DNA of 36,017 nucleotides from Minisyncoccota bacterium (GCA_009885085.1 VFLK01000050.1:1-36017); one strand, 5' to 3'; shown: positions 1 through 7,607, numbered from the stretch's first letter. Notes: a model not told the origin generated them from the letters alone. Numbers and translations: made by a program.

Positions 1-165
1 AAAGTAACTTACAAAAGTTGCGCCACTAGTAGCGCCAGCAACACCAGTAGCACCGTTTCCGCCTAGATCGCCAGTAATGACTGGATTATTAAAGGCAAAA
101 GCCTTTAATACCATAAAACTTAAAAAGCTAGTTATTCCGATTAAAAAAGATTTCAAAATTTTCAT
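1..165 (-). CDS. VirB2/T4SS-pilin-like protein, N-terminal part only (cut by window edge)
   Basis: An open frame starts at ATG (165-163) and runs to the window edge without a stop, giving 55 residues. It opens with MKILKSFLIG, a hydrophobic signal-type segment, followed by a Gly/Ala/Thr-rich stretch (about residues 30-50) before the frame leaves the window. It begins 2 nt after the stop of the upstream pilin-like gene, so it is the fifth member of a minus-strand row of similar proteins. The hydrophobic start plus small-residue linker fits the N-terminus of the small two-TM pilin-like proteins next door. The diagnostic C-terminal segment is outside the window, so the family call is by context. 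Confidence 0.6.
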   Translation of the reverse strand, partial: MKILKSFLIGITSFLSFMVLKAFAFNNPVITGDLGGNGATGVAGATSGATFVSYF

Positions 166-167
166 TA

Positions 168-548
168 TCAAGGTCCTGTTGTTGGGATTATTTTTTGTAG
201 TTGGGTAATCGGATTAAGAATATCAATTCCAACAAGTGTGCCAATCAGTCCTAGTATTCCATAGGCGGCTACTAATATTACTAATCCAATGATACCTTGA
301 ACAATTTTTTCTCTTGCCTCAGTAAGCTTGCCGGCATCACCACCAGCTGTAATCCATTGAATGGATGCCATTAAAAAGTATATAACAAATATTAGCGCAC
401 CAATGATGGTGAATAATCCAAGTAAGTTGGAAATAATTAAATCGAAGTTTGCAAGAACTCCTTCTTGAGTTGTTCCTCCAGCAGTATAAGCCTGAGAAGG
501 AGACGTGATTCCATTTCCAAATTGAGCAATTAGTGTTGGTAAAAACAT
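168..548 (-). CDS. Small two-TM VirB2/T4SS-pilin-like membrane protein
   Basis: A 126-aa protein with two hydrophobic segments (about 39-65 and 84-112). They are joined by a short polar loop with the typical pattern ITAGGDAGKLTEAREKI, then a II-G-L-V-rich helix. This layout (N-terminal export region, TM, AGG(D) loop with K and A/R, TM) is that of VirB2/TrbC-like pilins, which are abundant in CPR genomes. The first residues (MFLPTLIAQF) may act as a short export signal. It is fourth in a minus-strand series of five with gaps of 2-48 nt, so they are probably cotranscribed. The membrane pilin-like call is firm; the role in an actual pilus or secretion channel is inferred. Confidence 0.7.
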   Translation of the reverse strand: MFLPTLIAQFGNGITSPSQAYTAGGTTQEGVLANFDLIISNLLGLFTIIGALIFVIYFLMASIQWITAGGDAGKLTEAREKIVQGIIGLVILVAAYGILGLIGTLVGIDILNPITQLQKIIPTTGP

Positions 549-588
549 AATTTTATAATTTATTTTCTTAACTAAGCTTTATTATATA

Positions 589-1140
589 CTAAAGAATTCC
601 TTGTAGTCTTGGGTTAAGTAAAAATGTTGCGTCTTTGAAGAATATTAAACCCATCAATCCTACAATTGTATAGGCAGAGACTATAATGATTATACCTATA
701 ACACTGTATGTAATTTTATCTCTTACCTTGATATGTGTATCTGCATTTCCTGCTCCGGTAACATACATTAACCCAGCTCCTACGAAATTAGCGACTACAA
801 TAATTCCACCAATTACAGCTCCAAAGCTAAGAAGTCTAGAGAAAAAAGTTAATAGACCAATGCTAGAAGTTAAGTTTAGTTTTGCTACAGCAGGGGGAAT
901 AGCTACTCCACCGACTGCGGCTGATCCACATGGCTCTGTGCCCACGGTATAGTATCCTCCCAGAGGCAAAACGCTTGGATCAGTTACCCAAACACATGTG
1001 ACGTTGTTATAACAGCCTCCGTTGGAACAAGCTCCTCCGGCAAATGCTAATTCAGGCTTGAAAATCAAAGAAAATGTAAATAATATTGTTAAGATTAGGC
1101 TCAAAACCGAAAAACTTTTAAATTTAAATAAGTTAAGCAT
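589..1140 (-). CDS. VirB2/T4SS-pilin-like protein with signal peptide and Cys-containing ectodomain
   Basis: I start this gene at ATG 1140 (MLNLFKFKSF), giving 183 aa, because that start is followed directly by a signal-peptide-like helix ending near AFA-GG. The upstream in-frame extension would run into the previous gene. The mature N-terminus has several cysteines (CSNGGCYNN, TCVW, EPCG), which could form disulfides outside the cell. Two TM segments follow (about 115-140 and 155-178) with the pilin-like loop GAGNADTHIKVRDKIT between them. It is third in the minus-strand pilin-like row. The Cys-rich ectodomain distinguishes it from its neighbours and may make it a minor or tip subunit; that role is inference. 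Confidence 0.65.
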   Translation of the reverse strand: MLNLFKFKSFSVLSLILTILFTFSLIFKPELAFAGGACSNGGCYNNVTCVWVTDPSVLPLGGYYTVGTEPCGSAAVGGVAIPPAVAKLNLTSSIGLLTFFSRLLSFGAVIGGIIVVANFVGAGLMYVTGAGNADTHIKVRDKITYSVIGIIIIVSAYTIVGLMGLIFFKDATFLLNPRLQGIL

Positions 1141-1150
1141 ATTTTTATCC

Positions 1151-1546
1151 TTAAAGTGGCGCAATAGTTGGATTAATAATAGCCGCAGCATCACCAAAAA
1201 ATAATAATCCGATTAGTCCAGCAAAAGTATACGCACTTACGATGATTATTAAACCAATTATACTCATGGTTAAAATATCGTTTGCTTTTTGATGATTTGC
1301 AGGCTTTCCACCACCGGCAAGGTATGTGTATGCAGCATAGACCAAGTTTACTGTAACCCAAATACTTGCAATAACAGTCACGATTTGTAAAAGTTTCGAA
1401 ACCATAAGAAGTATTCCAATGCTTCCAAGACTTCCTCCAGCATCTATGTTCATGCTGCCGACACCACCAGGAACTTGAACGGTTCCAATCAATTCGTCAA
1501 ATTCTCCTTGAGCAAATACTGGATTGATTAAATGAAAAGTATTCAT
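1151..1546 (-). CDS. Small two-TM VirB2/T4SS-pilin-like membrane protein
   Basis: A 131-aa protein starting at ATG 1546, 3 nt after the stop of the preceding gene. The N-terminus MNTFHLINPVFAQ resembles a short leader with an AQ cleavage-type site, also seen in the gene upstream (STVFAQ). Two TM helices (about 45-72 and 90-122) flank the loop LAGGGKPANHQKANDIL. The second helix carries the shared IIGLIIIVSAY pattern found in its neighbours. The gene is second in the row of five. Pilin-like membership is supported by the repeated architecture; substrate or assembly partner is not visible. Confidence 0.68.
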   Translation of the reverse strand: MNTFHLINPVFAQGEFDELIGTVQVPGGVGSMNIDAGGSLGSIGILLMVSKLLQIVTVIASIWVTVNLVYAAYTYLAGGGKPANHQKANDILTMSIIGLIIIVSAYTFAGLIGLLFFGDAAAIINPTIAPL

Positions 1547-1549
1547 ATT

Positions 1550-1918
1550 CTAGATAATAGTAATTCCAGGTATATTGATTCCAGTTAATAAAGAAATTAT
1601 TTGGGCAATCCAGTATGCCGAAAACATTATCAAAAATCCAATTATGGTAGAAGTTATAATCTTTTTAGCATCCTCCATGCCATCTTTTCCCTTGGTAATA
1701 AATTTGAAGCCTGCTAAAAAAAGCATGACAAATATTACTACGCCTGATATTGGAAACATATTTCTGATTATAAGTTGAACTAGGCTCGCAGGAGTTGTGT
1801 AAAGTTCGCTTACCTTAGTGCTATCGCTTAGTTGAAGACAGTCTCCCAAATTAATTCCACCAGCGCCTTGATTACAATTTCCTTGTGCAAAAACCGTTGA
1901 AATTAACTTAAAAGTCAT
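1550..1918 (-). CDS. Small two-TM VirB2/T4SS-pilin-like membrane protein, first gene of the minus-strand pilin operon
   Basis: A 122-aa protein from ATG 1918. The short leader (MTFKLISTVFAQ) is followed by a small extracellular part with two Cys, then a TM helix around 58-75. The loop KGKDGMEDAKKIITSTIIG precedes a second TM ending SAYWIAQIISLL. The YW-x-AQ signature is shared with the distant pilin-like gene at 11907-12311, so these two are probably the closest paralogs in the window. It is promoter-proximal in its operon and divergent from the sigma factor at 1969, with only 50 bp between them. Confidence 0.7.
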   Translation of the reverse strand: MTFKLISTVFAQGNCNQGAGGINLGDCLQLSDSTKVSELYTTPASLVQLIIRNMFPISGVVIFVMLFLAGFKFITKGKDGMEDAKKIITSTIIGFLIMFSAYWIAQIISLLTGINIPGITII

Positions 1919-1928
1919 ATGTGATGTT

Positions 1929-1961
1929 ATTATATAGTATACAGGCTTACTAGGTAAACAA
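1929..1961 (-). promoter_or_regulatory. Candidate promoter for the pilin-like operon (divergent spacer)
   Basis: On the minus strand, TTGTTT (1961-1956) is followed after 16 bp by TACTAT (1939-1934), with an overlapping TATAAT (1934-1929). Either -10 would give a very short leader before ATG 1918. The same 50-bp spacer must also hold the start signals of the sigma gene on the other strand, so the two units may be co-regulated. Assigned by eye only. Confidence 0.35.
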
Positions 1962-1968
1962 GATAAAT

Positions 1969-2487
1969 ATGGAAGAACAATTACTAATAATTAAACTCAA
2001 ACAAGGCGATCCAAAAGCGGTTAGCTACTGGTTTAAAACATACAAAAGCAGATTGTTAGCGGTAGTTATTGGCAAAATTTCCAATAAACAAGACTCTGAG
2101 GAAATAGTTCAACAGACTTTTTTAAATTGTTTAAGACATTTACCACTTTTTAGAGGAAAATCCAGTATTTGGACCTGGATGAACTCAATTGCTCGACATG
2201 AAATTGCTGATTATTTTAGGAAAAAATACGCAAAAAAAGCATTAAAAACCACACATTTATCTGACTTGTTAATGATAGACGACATAGACAACTCAGAAGA
2301 AGTATCTCAAAAAGTAAAGTTTGTTCTAAAAAAGATGAAGGGCCATTATGGCGAGCTTTTGATGTTGAAATATGTGGATGGAAAAAAGGTGCCAGCAATT
2401 GCAAAAGAGATGGGCAGAAGCATTAAATCCGTAGAATCAGATCTTTTTAGAGCTAGAAAAGAATTTAGATTTTTGTGGACAGAGTAG
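1969..2487 (+). CDS. ECF-type RNA polymerase sigma factor (sigma-70 family)
   Basis: A 172-aa protein with the two-domain layout of ECF sigma factors. Sigma region 2 lies at about 10-90, with the conserved core DSEEIVQQTFLN and the helix SSIWTWMNSIARHEIADYFR that contacts the -10 element. Region 4 (about 122-170) contains the HTH pattern VPAIAKEMGRSIKSVESDLF, ending in RARKEFR. It would direct RNA polymerase to a small regulon. It is divergent from the pilin-like operon and upstream of two small membrane proteins, an arrangement typical for a sigma factor controlled by a membrane anti-sigma. No regulon can be read from the sequence. Confidence 0.88.
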   Translation: MEEQLLIIKLKQGDPKAVSYWFKTYKSRLLAVVIGKISNKQDSEEIVQQTFLNCLRHLPLFRGKSSIWTWMNSIARHEIADYFRKKYAKKALKTTHLSDLLMIDDIDNSEEVSQKVKFVLKKMKGHYGELLMLKYVDGKKVPAIAKEMGRSIKSVESDLFRARKEFRFLWTE

Positions 2488-2505
2488 TCGAATGCGTAAA
2501 TTATA

Positions 2506-2682
2506 ATGAAAAATGATTTTTTAAAAGAGCTTCAAAAAGAAGCAAAAGCACAAAAAAAACTAAACGAAGAGAGAATTTTCCCTGAATTTTTAGATGAGGT
2601 TACATCATTTATTGGTGAGTATTCTTGGCAAACCTTATTGCTACTATCTATTGCTTCAGCGATTTTAATGGAGTTAATATGA
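2506..2682 (+). CDS. 58-aa single-TM protein, candidate membrane anti-sigma factor
   Basis: This short ORF starts 18 nt after the sigma-factor stop and ends in an ATGA overlap with the next gene. The first 40 residues are charged and helical (MKNDFLKELQKEAKAQKK), and the last 17 or so form one hydrophobic segment (LLLLSIASAILMELI). Being immediately downstream of an ECF sigma and having a cytosolic helix plus one TM is what a minimal anti-sigma factor would look like. It is shorter than the usual anti-sigma domains and has no HxxxCxxC zinc motif, so the function is inference from position. Its reality is supported by the translational coupling on its 3' side. Confidence 0.55.
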   Translation: MKNDFLKELQKEAKAQKKLNEERIFPEFLDEVTSFIGEYSWQTLLLLSIASAILMELI

Positions 2683-3023
2683 AAAAACGAAAACTCGTTT
2701 TGTCGACTACATACTCTTTAGGTCAAATTTCAGTTGGATTAGTTTTGCATCCTTATCAAACAATGCAGGCTTTGGTAAGAGAGAAAGTTTTTATTTGGAT
2801 GTCATTGCTGCCAAGTTTGACATTGATGACAACAACGGTGGTGTGGAAAATTGTAATTGTTCCATTGGTTAGATTTATTTTCTCTTGTTCTCAAGCTGTC
2901 ATTTTTAATTGCAATTGGTTGAGTTTTGTTTCAAACTTGATAGCATTTTACTGTATTTATTGGCAATTATTATTATTTTATTTGTTGATTCGGTTTAGTT
3001 CAGCTTATAGGAAAAAATTATGA
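2679..3023 (+). CDS. Small hydrophobic membrane protein, unknown function
   Basis: I choose ATG 2679 because it forms an ATGA overlap with the stop of the 58-aa gene; a start further upstream would lie inside that gene. The result is 114 aa beginning MKKRKLVLSTTYSLGQ, with two to three hydrophobic segments (about 35-60, 60-75 and 83-105) and a basic C-terminus (SAYRKKL). It overlaps idi by 4 nt in the same ATGA manner, so translation is likely coupled from the sigma unit into the mevalonate genes. It resembles no family I recognise. It may act with the 58-aa protein in sensing or sigma control, or in lipid biology. Confidence 0.55.
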   Translation: MKKRKLVLSTTYSLGQISVGLVLHPYQTMQALVREKVFIWMSLLPSLTLMTTTVVWKIVIVPLVRFIFSCSQAVIFNCNWLSFVSNLIAFYCIYWQLLLFYLLIRFSSAYRKKL

Positions 3024-3670
3024 ATACATCGACAGTGCACAATAATGAAGTTTTGTTGGTAAATTTGGATAATGAACCCATTGGAAAAATGGACAAATAT
3101 AAGGCTCACGAACATCCTGCGCAACTCCACCGGGCTTCTTCTGTTTGGCTAATTAACAAAAAAGGTCAAGTTTTGCTACAAGAAAGAAGTGCTAAAAAAA
3201 TAGTTGGCGCTGGTTGGTGGGCAAATGCTATCTGTGGAAATTTGAGACCTACTGAAATTTATTCCGAGTGTGCGAGTCGTAGACTGAGGGAAGAAATTGG
3301 CATTCTTGAAGATGAAGTTAAGATTGAGCCAGTTTACAAGTTCATATATAGGGCATATTGCAATGAAAAATATGGTGAATATGAATTTGATCAAGTATAT
3401 GTAGGCAGTTATGATGGAAAAATCATTTTTAACGAAAACGAAGTAAAGAGAATTCTTTGGGTCGATTTTGATGAGCTAGTAAATCAAATTAATCTTAAGA
3501 CTTCTATTGTTTCTCCAGATCAAACATTGCTAATGAGTTTAAAAGAACTCCAACAAAATACCAAACCTTGCGAAATTGAATTCGATCAAGAAAAGCTATT
3601 ATTAACTCCTTGGACTTGTATGATGTTGAGGGATTTAAGACTTTCCAAGGCACTTAAGAATTTAATTTAA
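3020..3670 (+). CDS. idi: Isopentenyl-diphosphate delta-isomerase, type I (Nudix fold)
   Basis: A 216-aa protein of the Idi-1 Nudix subgroup, which interconverts IPP and DMAPP in the cytosol. It shows the paired His motif AHEHPAQLHRA, the active-site Cys in WWANAICGN (C72), the Tyr-containing FIYRAY, the acidic pair GEYEFDQVY matching the metal/catalytic ExE of E. coli Idi, and the C-terminal LLTPWTCMM matching its PW motif. One oddity: the residue two after the catalytic Cys, a metal-binding His in E. coli (CGH), is Asn here (N74). The gene precedes the HMG-CoA reductase gene by 74 nt and overlaps the upstream membrane gene by 4 nt. The family call is secure; activity with the Asn substitution is not proven. 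Confidence 0.88.
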   Translation: MNTSTVHNNEVLLVNLDNEPIGKMDKYKAHEHPAQLHRASSVWLINKKGQVLLQERSAKKIVGAGWWANAICGNLRPTEIYSECASRRLREEIGILEDEVKIEPVYKFIYRAYCNEKYGEYEFDQVYVGSYDGKIIFNENEVKRILWVDFDELVNQINLKTSIVSPDQTLLMSLKELQQNTKPCEIEFDQEKLLLTPWTCMMLRDLRLSKALKNLI

Positions 3671-3744
3671 AGTTCTTAGTAATAGTGTTTTTTACAAATA
3701 ATGTTTTTTGCGTGATTTCTAATCAAATTTCCGACTAAGTAGTT

Positions 3745-5001
3745 ATGGCCCATAAATTTAGTTTGTATATCAGAGATGAAAATCTTTCTGAAGTTGAGAA
3801 AGTTAAGAAAAGACAAGAACTAGTAAAAAGTTCTCGGACTGGTGATTTTAGCGAGCTTTTTGATATTAATTTTCCCGTAGAGAAGGCTGGAAGAAGCAAT
3901 TGTGAAAACATGATTGGCAGTATAGAAATACCTGTCGGATTGGTTGGCCCTGTCAAAGTCAAAAATTTTGTAAATGGAAGTAATGGAAGCAAGAGTGGCA
4001 AAGTTTCGCCAGTTGAGGATATTTTTATTCCATTGGCAACAACAGAAGGTGCTTTAGTTGCTTCAATTAATAGAGGCTGTAAGGCTTTAAATTTGGCAGA
4101 CAATCTTTCAGTTGTTATCAATAAAGTCGGTATGGCAAGAGCTTTAGTATTCAAGTGCGAGAGTACTTTAGAGGCTTATGAATTTGTTGATTGGATGAAA
4201 AACAATATCAAAACATTTGCAGATTATTGCGAGAGCACAAGCAAACATTTAAAGTTTTTAACTTATCAATCCTTCATAAGAGGTAGACATGTTTATTTGA
4301 GATTTAGCTTTGATACAGAAGAAGCTATGGGCATGAATATGGTGACAATTGCTCTTAAATTTGCTTGGAACAAGGTTGAGGAAGATCACAAAAAAGTTAA
4401 ATTACTTTCGTTATCGGGAAATGTTTGTACAGACAAAAAAGACTCCGTGCTTAATAGAATGTACGGCAGGGGTTTTGTCGTTGAACTCGAAGCATTTCTT
4501 TCAAAAGAAATTCTTGCTGATATTTTTGATGTAAATGCAAAAGATTTAGTTAAAAGTCATGTGGCCAAGAATTTAGTTGGAAGTAATGTGGCGGGTTCAA
4601 TGGCTCAAAATATGCATGTGGCCAATGCGTTGGCTGCATTTTATATTGCAACTGGTCAGGATCCAGCGCATGTCGTTGGTGGTAGCGAATCATCGGTTAC
4701 TTTTGAAGAGGATGGTGAAGGTCTTTATGTAGCCTTAACTTTGCCAACAGTGAGTGTTGGAAGTATTGGCGGAGGCACATGGTTGCCAAAACAAACTCAA
4801 GCAAGATCTCTAATTTTATCTGGAAAAGGCGAAGAAAATAGCATTGCTAATTCAACAATTTTAGCTCTTTCTGCAGGAGTTGCTGCTTTGGCCGGGGAAA
4901 TATCTGGCTTATGTGCACTAACAAATCAATCATTAGCTAGCGCTCATCAAAAATTGGCTCGATGCAACTTTAATTTACGTGGTCAGACCACAAACTTATA
5001 A
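3745..5001 (+). CDS. hmgA: HMG-CoA reductase, class I
   Basis: A 418-aa enzyme that reduces HMG-CoA to mevalonate with NAD(P)H. It begins near the catalytic domain with no N-terminal membrane anchor, as in archaeal enzymes. ENMIGSIEIPVGLVGP is the class I substrate-binding signature. The catalytic residues are visible: Glu101 in TTEGAL, Lys232 in TDKKDS, Asp306 in GQDPAHVV and His401 in SAHQKL. The Gly-rich TVSVGSIGGGT segment fits the dinucleotide-binding part. It is followed after 1 nt by the HMG-CoA synthase gene, so the two are certainly in one unit. Length and motifs are normal for the class, and the archaeal-like form agrees with the archaeal-type partners downstream. Confidence 0.95.
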   Translation: MAHKFSLYIRDENLSEVEKVKKRQELVKSSRTGDFSELFDINFPVEKAGRSNCENMIGSIEIPVGLVGPVKVKNFVNGSNGSKSGKVSPVEDIFIPLATTEGALVASINRGCKALNLADNLSVVINKVGMARALVFKCESTLEAYEFVDWMKNNIKTFADYCESTSKHLKFLTYQSFIRGRHVYLRFSFDTEEAMGMNMVTIALKFAWNKVEEDHKKVKLLSLSGNVCTDKKDSVLNRMYGRGFVVELEAFLSKEILADIFDVNAKDLVKSHVAKNLVGSNVAGSMAQNMHVANALAAFYIATGQDPAHVVGGSESSVTFEEDGEGLYVALTLPTVSVGSIGGGTWLPKQTQARSLILSGKGEENSIANSTILALSAGVAALAGEISGLCALTNQSLASAHQKLARCNFNLRGQTTNL

Positions 5002-5002
5002 C

Positions 5003-6064
5003 ATGAACAATAAAAGTGATTTGGGAATAGTTTCCTATGGTTCGTATATTCCCAGCAATTTTGTTACTGGCAAAAATATTGAAGAAGCCCAAGAAAAAGA
5101 TGGCTGTGATATTTATAAATCTTTGGGTGTTTTTCAAAAAAGTGTTCCATCAATCGATGAAGATACGACCACGATTTCGGTTCAATCGGGCCTACAAGCA
5201 ATTAAAAGGTTCCAGAGCGCTGAGAAAAACGGTGGCGATAGAAAAGATATTGGTTGTTTGTTTATTGGCAGCGAAAGTCATCCATATGCAGTTAAGCCAA
5301 CTGGAACAATGGTGAAGCAGGCTCTTGGATTATCTGATAATTTGTCTTTGGCAGATTTACAATTTGCTTGTAAGGCTGGAACTCAATCTTTGCAAATATG
5401 TTTTGCTTATGTCGGATCTGGAATGGCAAAAAATGGCTTGGCAATTGGTTCGGATACAGCACAATCAAAACCAGGAGATGTACTTGAATATACCGCTGGA
5501 GCTGGGTCGGCAGCATTTTTAGTAGGTACGCAAAATATTATTGCAAAATTATTAGGAACAGTTTCGATTGCCACAGACACTCCAGACTTTTGGAGAAGAC
5601 CTGGGATGAAATATCCCGAACATGCTGGAAGATTTAGTGGTGAGCCCGCATATTTTTATCACATTGCTTTGGCTGCTAAAAAAATTATGGCTGATTTAAA
5701 AATGAAGCCAAAAGATTTTGATTACTGTGTTTTTCATACACCAAATGCCAAATTTCCAAAGATGATTGCCAAAAGTTTGGGTTTCACTCCAGAACAGCTT
5801 AAACCAAGCCTGGTGGTTGATAAAATTGGTAATACTTATGCAGCAGCTAGTTTAATTGCTTTGTCCTCAGTATTAGATGTGGCCAAAAAATCACAAAAAA
5901 TTTTGATGGTTTCATATGGATCTGGATCTGGAAGCGATGCATTTGTATTTGAAACAACCAGTCTTTTGGAAAAGAAAAGAAAAACTTGGAAAAGATTTTT
6001 GAAAGATCAAATTGAAAGCATGAAAGAGCTTAGTTACCACACCTATATTAAAAATACGGAGTAA
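5003..6064 (+). CDS. mvaS: HMG-CoA synthase, archaeal type
   Basis: I start at ATG 5003 (MNNKSDLGIVSYGSYIP), 1 nt after the hmgA stop, giving 353 aa; a GTG start 24 nt upstream would overlap hmgA needlessly. The thiolase-fold enzyme condenses acetyl-CoA with acetoacetyl-CoA. The acetyl-accepting Cys123 sits in LQFACKAGTQ, a His (H245) in VFHTPNAKFP, and the GNTY motif in KIGNTYAAAS. The pattern LGIVSYGSYIPSNFV and the about 350-aa length are those of archaeal HMGS rather than the bacterial MvaS of Gram-positive cocci. It is followed by thiolase and a DUF35 protein, the order known from archaea, where the three proteins form a channeling complex. Confidence 0.93.
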   Translation: MNNKSDLGIVSYGSYIPSNFVTGKNIEEAQEKDGCDIYKSLGVFQKSVPSIDEDTTTISVQSGLQAIKRFQSAEKNGGDRKDIGCLFIGSESHPYAVKPTGTMVKQALGLSDNLSLADLQFACKAGTQSLQICFAYVGSGMAKNGLAIGSDTAQSKPGDVLEYTAGAGSAAFLVGTQNIIAKLLGTVSIATDTPDFWRRPGMKYPEHAGRFSGEPAYFYHIALAAKKIMADLKMKPKDFDYCVFHTPNAKFPKMIAKSLGFTPEQLKPSLVVDKIGNTYAAASLIALSSVLDVAKKSQKILMVSYGSGSGSDAFVFETTSLLEKKRKTWKRFLKDQIESMKELSYHTYIKNTE

Positions 6065-6079
6065 CTAGGACGCGAAATT

Positions 6080-7309
6080 ATGAAAAATAAAAATGAGAAA
6101 AGTCCAATAAGAATAGTTGGTTCATATATTTCAGATCATTTTGGTGAGCTCTGGGACAAGTCACTAAATGATTTGATTGAAGAAGCAGTTTTGGGAGTTA
6201 TAAAAAGTGTTTCTGACAAGAAAAATTTTGATCCAGAAGAAATTGAGGCAGTTTATGTGGCAAATATGGCTTCAGGAATATTTAATAATCAACTGCATCT
6301 AAACGCAGTCGTGAGTGAGTTATTTAAGCACTTCCCTCCATCAATTAGAGTCGAAGGGGCTTGCGCCTCTGGTAGTTTAGCCATGATTGCGGCGCAAGAT
6401 TCTTTAAATTCGGGAAGATTTAAAACAGTTATGGTTCTGGGAGTCGAAAAAATGACTGATTTCAATTCAAATGAAGCAACGAAGGTTCTTTCAGCAGCCT
6501 CTGATTATAATTTTGAATATGGAAGTACCTTTCCAGCTTTATACGCATTATTAGCCAAAGCTCATATGCACAAATATGGAACCACTCGTGAGCATTTGTC
6601 AGCAGTTTCAGTAAAAAATCACCGACATGCATTGACCAATCCAAAAGCACATTTTAAAAAATCATTTACTTTGGAGCAAGTAAGTGAAAGTTCAATGGTG
6701 GCAGATCCACTTAGATTACTTGATTGCTCGCCAGTTTCGGACGGAGCAAGCGCTGTAATATTAAGTACAAAAAACTCAGGAAAATTGTTAAGCAACAAAA
6801 AGGTAGCTAGTGACAAAATAAGTTATAAAAATAAACCAAAAATTATTGGTTTCGGACATGCCCAAGATTCATTAAGTCTGGCTAACAGAAAAAGTTTAAC
6901 AAGTTTAAATGCCACAATTAGTGCTTCAAAAGAAGCCTACAAGCAAGCGGGACTAACTCCAAAAGATATTAAAGTTGCCGAAGTTCATGATTGCTTTACG
7001 ATTGCAGAAATATTGGCAATTGAAGACTTGGGTTTTTTCAAAAAAGGCACCGGTGGTCAAGCAACGCTTGATGGAGAAACCACATTTGGTGGAAAAGTTT
7101 TAATCAATCCTTCTGGAGGATTGAAGGCTTGTGGTCATCCTGTTGGCGCAACTGGCGTAAAACAAGTAGCCTATCTAGCAGATTTACTAGAAAATGGATT
7201 TGAAGTTGGAGATGGCAAATCAAAAAAAATACAGAATTTTAAATATGCTCTTACACACAATGTTGGTGGAAGCGGAGCAACAGTAGTAGTTCATATTTTG
7301 GAGAAATAA
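6080..7309 (+). CDS. Acetyl-CoA acetyltransferase (thiolase), archaeal type
   Basis: A 409-aa thiolase that makes acetoacetyl-CoA from two acetyl-CoA, feeding HMG-CoA synthase. The nucleophilic Cys95 lies in VEGACASGS, His303 in EVHDCFTIAE, and the second Cys351 with His353 in KACGHPVGATG. The NPSGG and GGSGATVVVH motifs near the C-terminus are typical. The HDCF form of the His motif resembles archaeal/SCP2-type thiolases rather than bacterial AtoB (NEAF). It follows HMGS by 15 nt and precedes the DUF35 gene by 1 nt, as in archaeal thiolase-HMGS operons. Because the thiolysis equilibrium is unfavourable, a complex with HMGS would help pull the reaction; that complex is inferred from synteny. 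Confidence 0.93.
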   Translation: MKNKNEKSPIRIVGSYISDHFGELWDKSLNDLIEEAVLGVIKSVSDKKNFDPEEIEAVYVANMASGIFNNQLHLNAVVSELFKHFPPSIRVEGACASGSLAMIAAQDSLNSGRFKTVMVLGVEKMTDFNSNEATKVLSAASDYNFEYGSTFPALYALLAKAHMHKYGTTREHLSAVSVKNHRHALTNPKAHFKKSFTLEQVSESSMVADPLRLLDCSPVSDGASAVILSTKNSGKLLSNKKVASDKISYKNKPKIIGFGHAQDSLSLANRKSLTSLNATISASKEAYKQAGLTPKDIKVAEVHDCFTIAEILAIEDLGFFKKGTGGQATLDGETTFGGKVLINPSGGLKACGHPVGATGVKQVAYLADLLENGFEVGDGKSKKIQNFKYALTHNVGGSGATVVVHILEK

Positions 7310-7310
7310 C

Positions 7311-7607
7311 ATGCTACTTAATCCTGCTAATTATTGGCGCAAAAATAAAAACTGGAATAATTTTGTTGGTAAATCTGGAGAAGTGGTCTTTGTAACCAAA
7401 GTTGAAGTAACTTCACCAGAATTACAGTCGTTTCTGCCTTATTGTTTTGCAATTGTTGAAATGGAAGGCGAAAGATATGAATTTATGGGTGAAAAAGGTG
7501 TAGAACTTAAAAAAGGTGACAAAGTTGAGTTCGTGTTCAGAAAAGTTAGTGAGTCAGATAATGCTTCTCTGATTAATTATGGAATTAAATTAGTGTTAAA
7601 AAAATAG
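7311..7607 (+). CDS. DUF35 OB-fold protein, scaffold of the thiolase/HMGS complex, lacking the zinc ribbon
   Basis: A 98-aa protein directly after thiolase. It aligns by eye with the DUF35 family: an N-terminal aromatic/basic helix (ANYWRKNKNW), then the OB-fold strands GEVVFVTKVEV, PYCFAIVEMEGERYEF, LKKGDKVEFVFRKV and the closing INYGIKL. Archaeal DUF35 partners of thiolase and HMGS are about 130 aa, with a CxxC...CxxC rubredoxin-like ribbon between the helix and the OB fold. Here there is no CxxC pair, only one Cys, and helix and OB fold are joined directly, so the ribbon appears deleted. Expected role: bridging thiolase and HMGS around a shared CoA site. Function is inferred from synteny and fold. 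Confidence 0.82.
   Translation: MLLNPANYWRKNKNWNNFVGKSGEVVFVTKVEVTSPELQSFLPYCFAIVEMEGERYEFMGEKGVELKKGDKVEFVFRKVSESDNASLINYGIKLVLKK

Noticed and set aside
686-952. Plus-strand ORF opposite the pilin-like gene
   Set aside because: It is the antisense frame of a clear membrane-protein gene and has proline-rich, unlikely composition.
3735-4154. Minus-strand ORF opposite HMG-CoA reductase
   Set aside because: Antisense shadow of a gene with all catalytic motifs intact.
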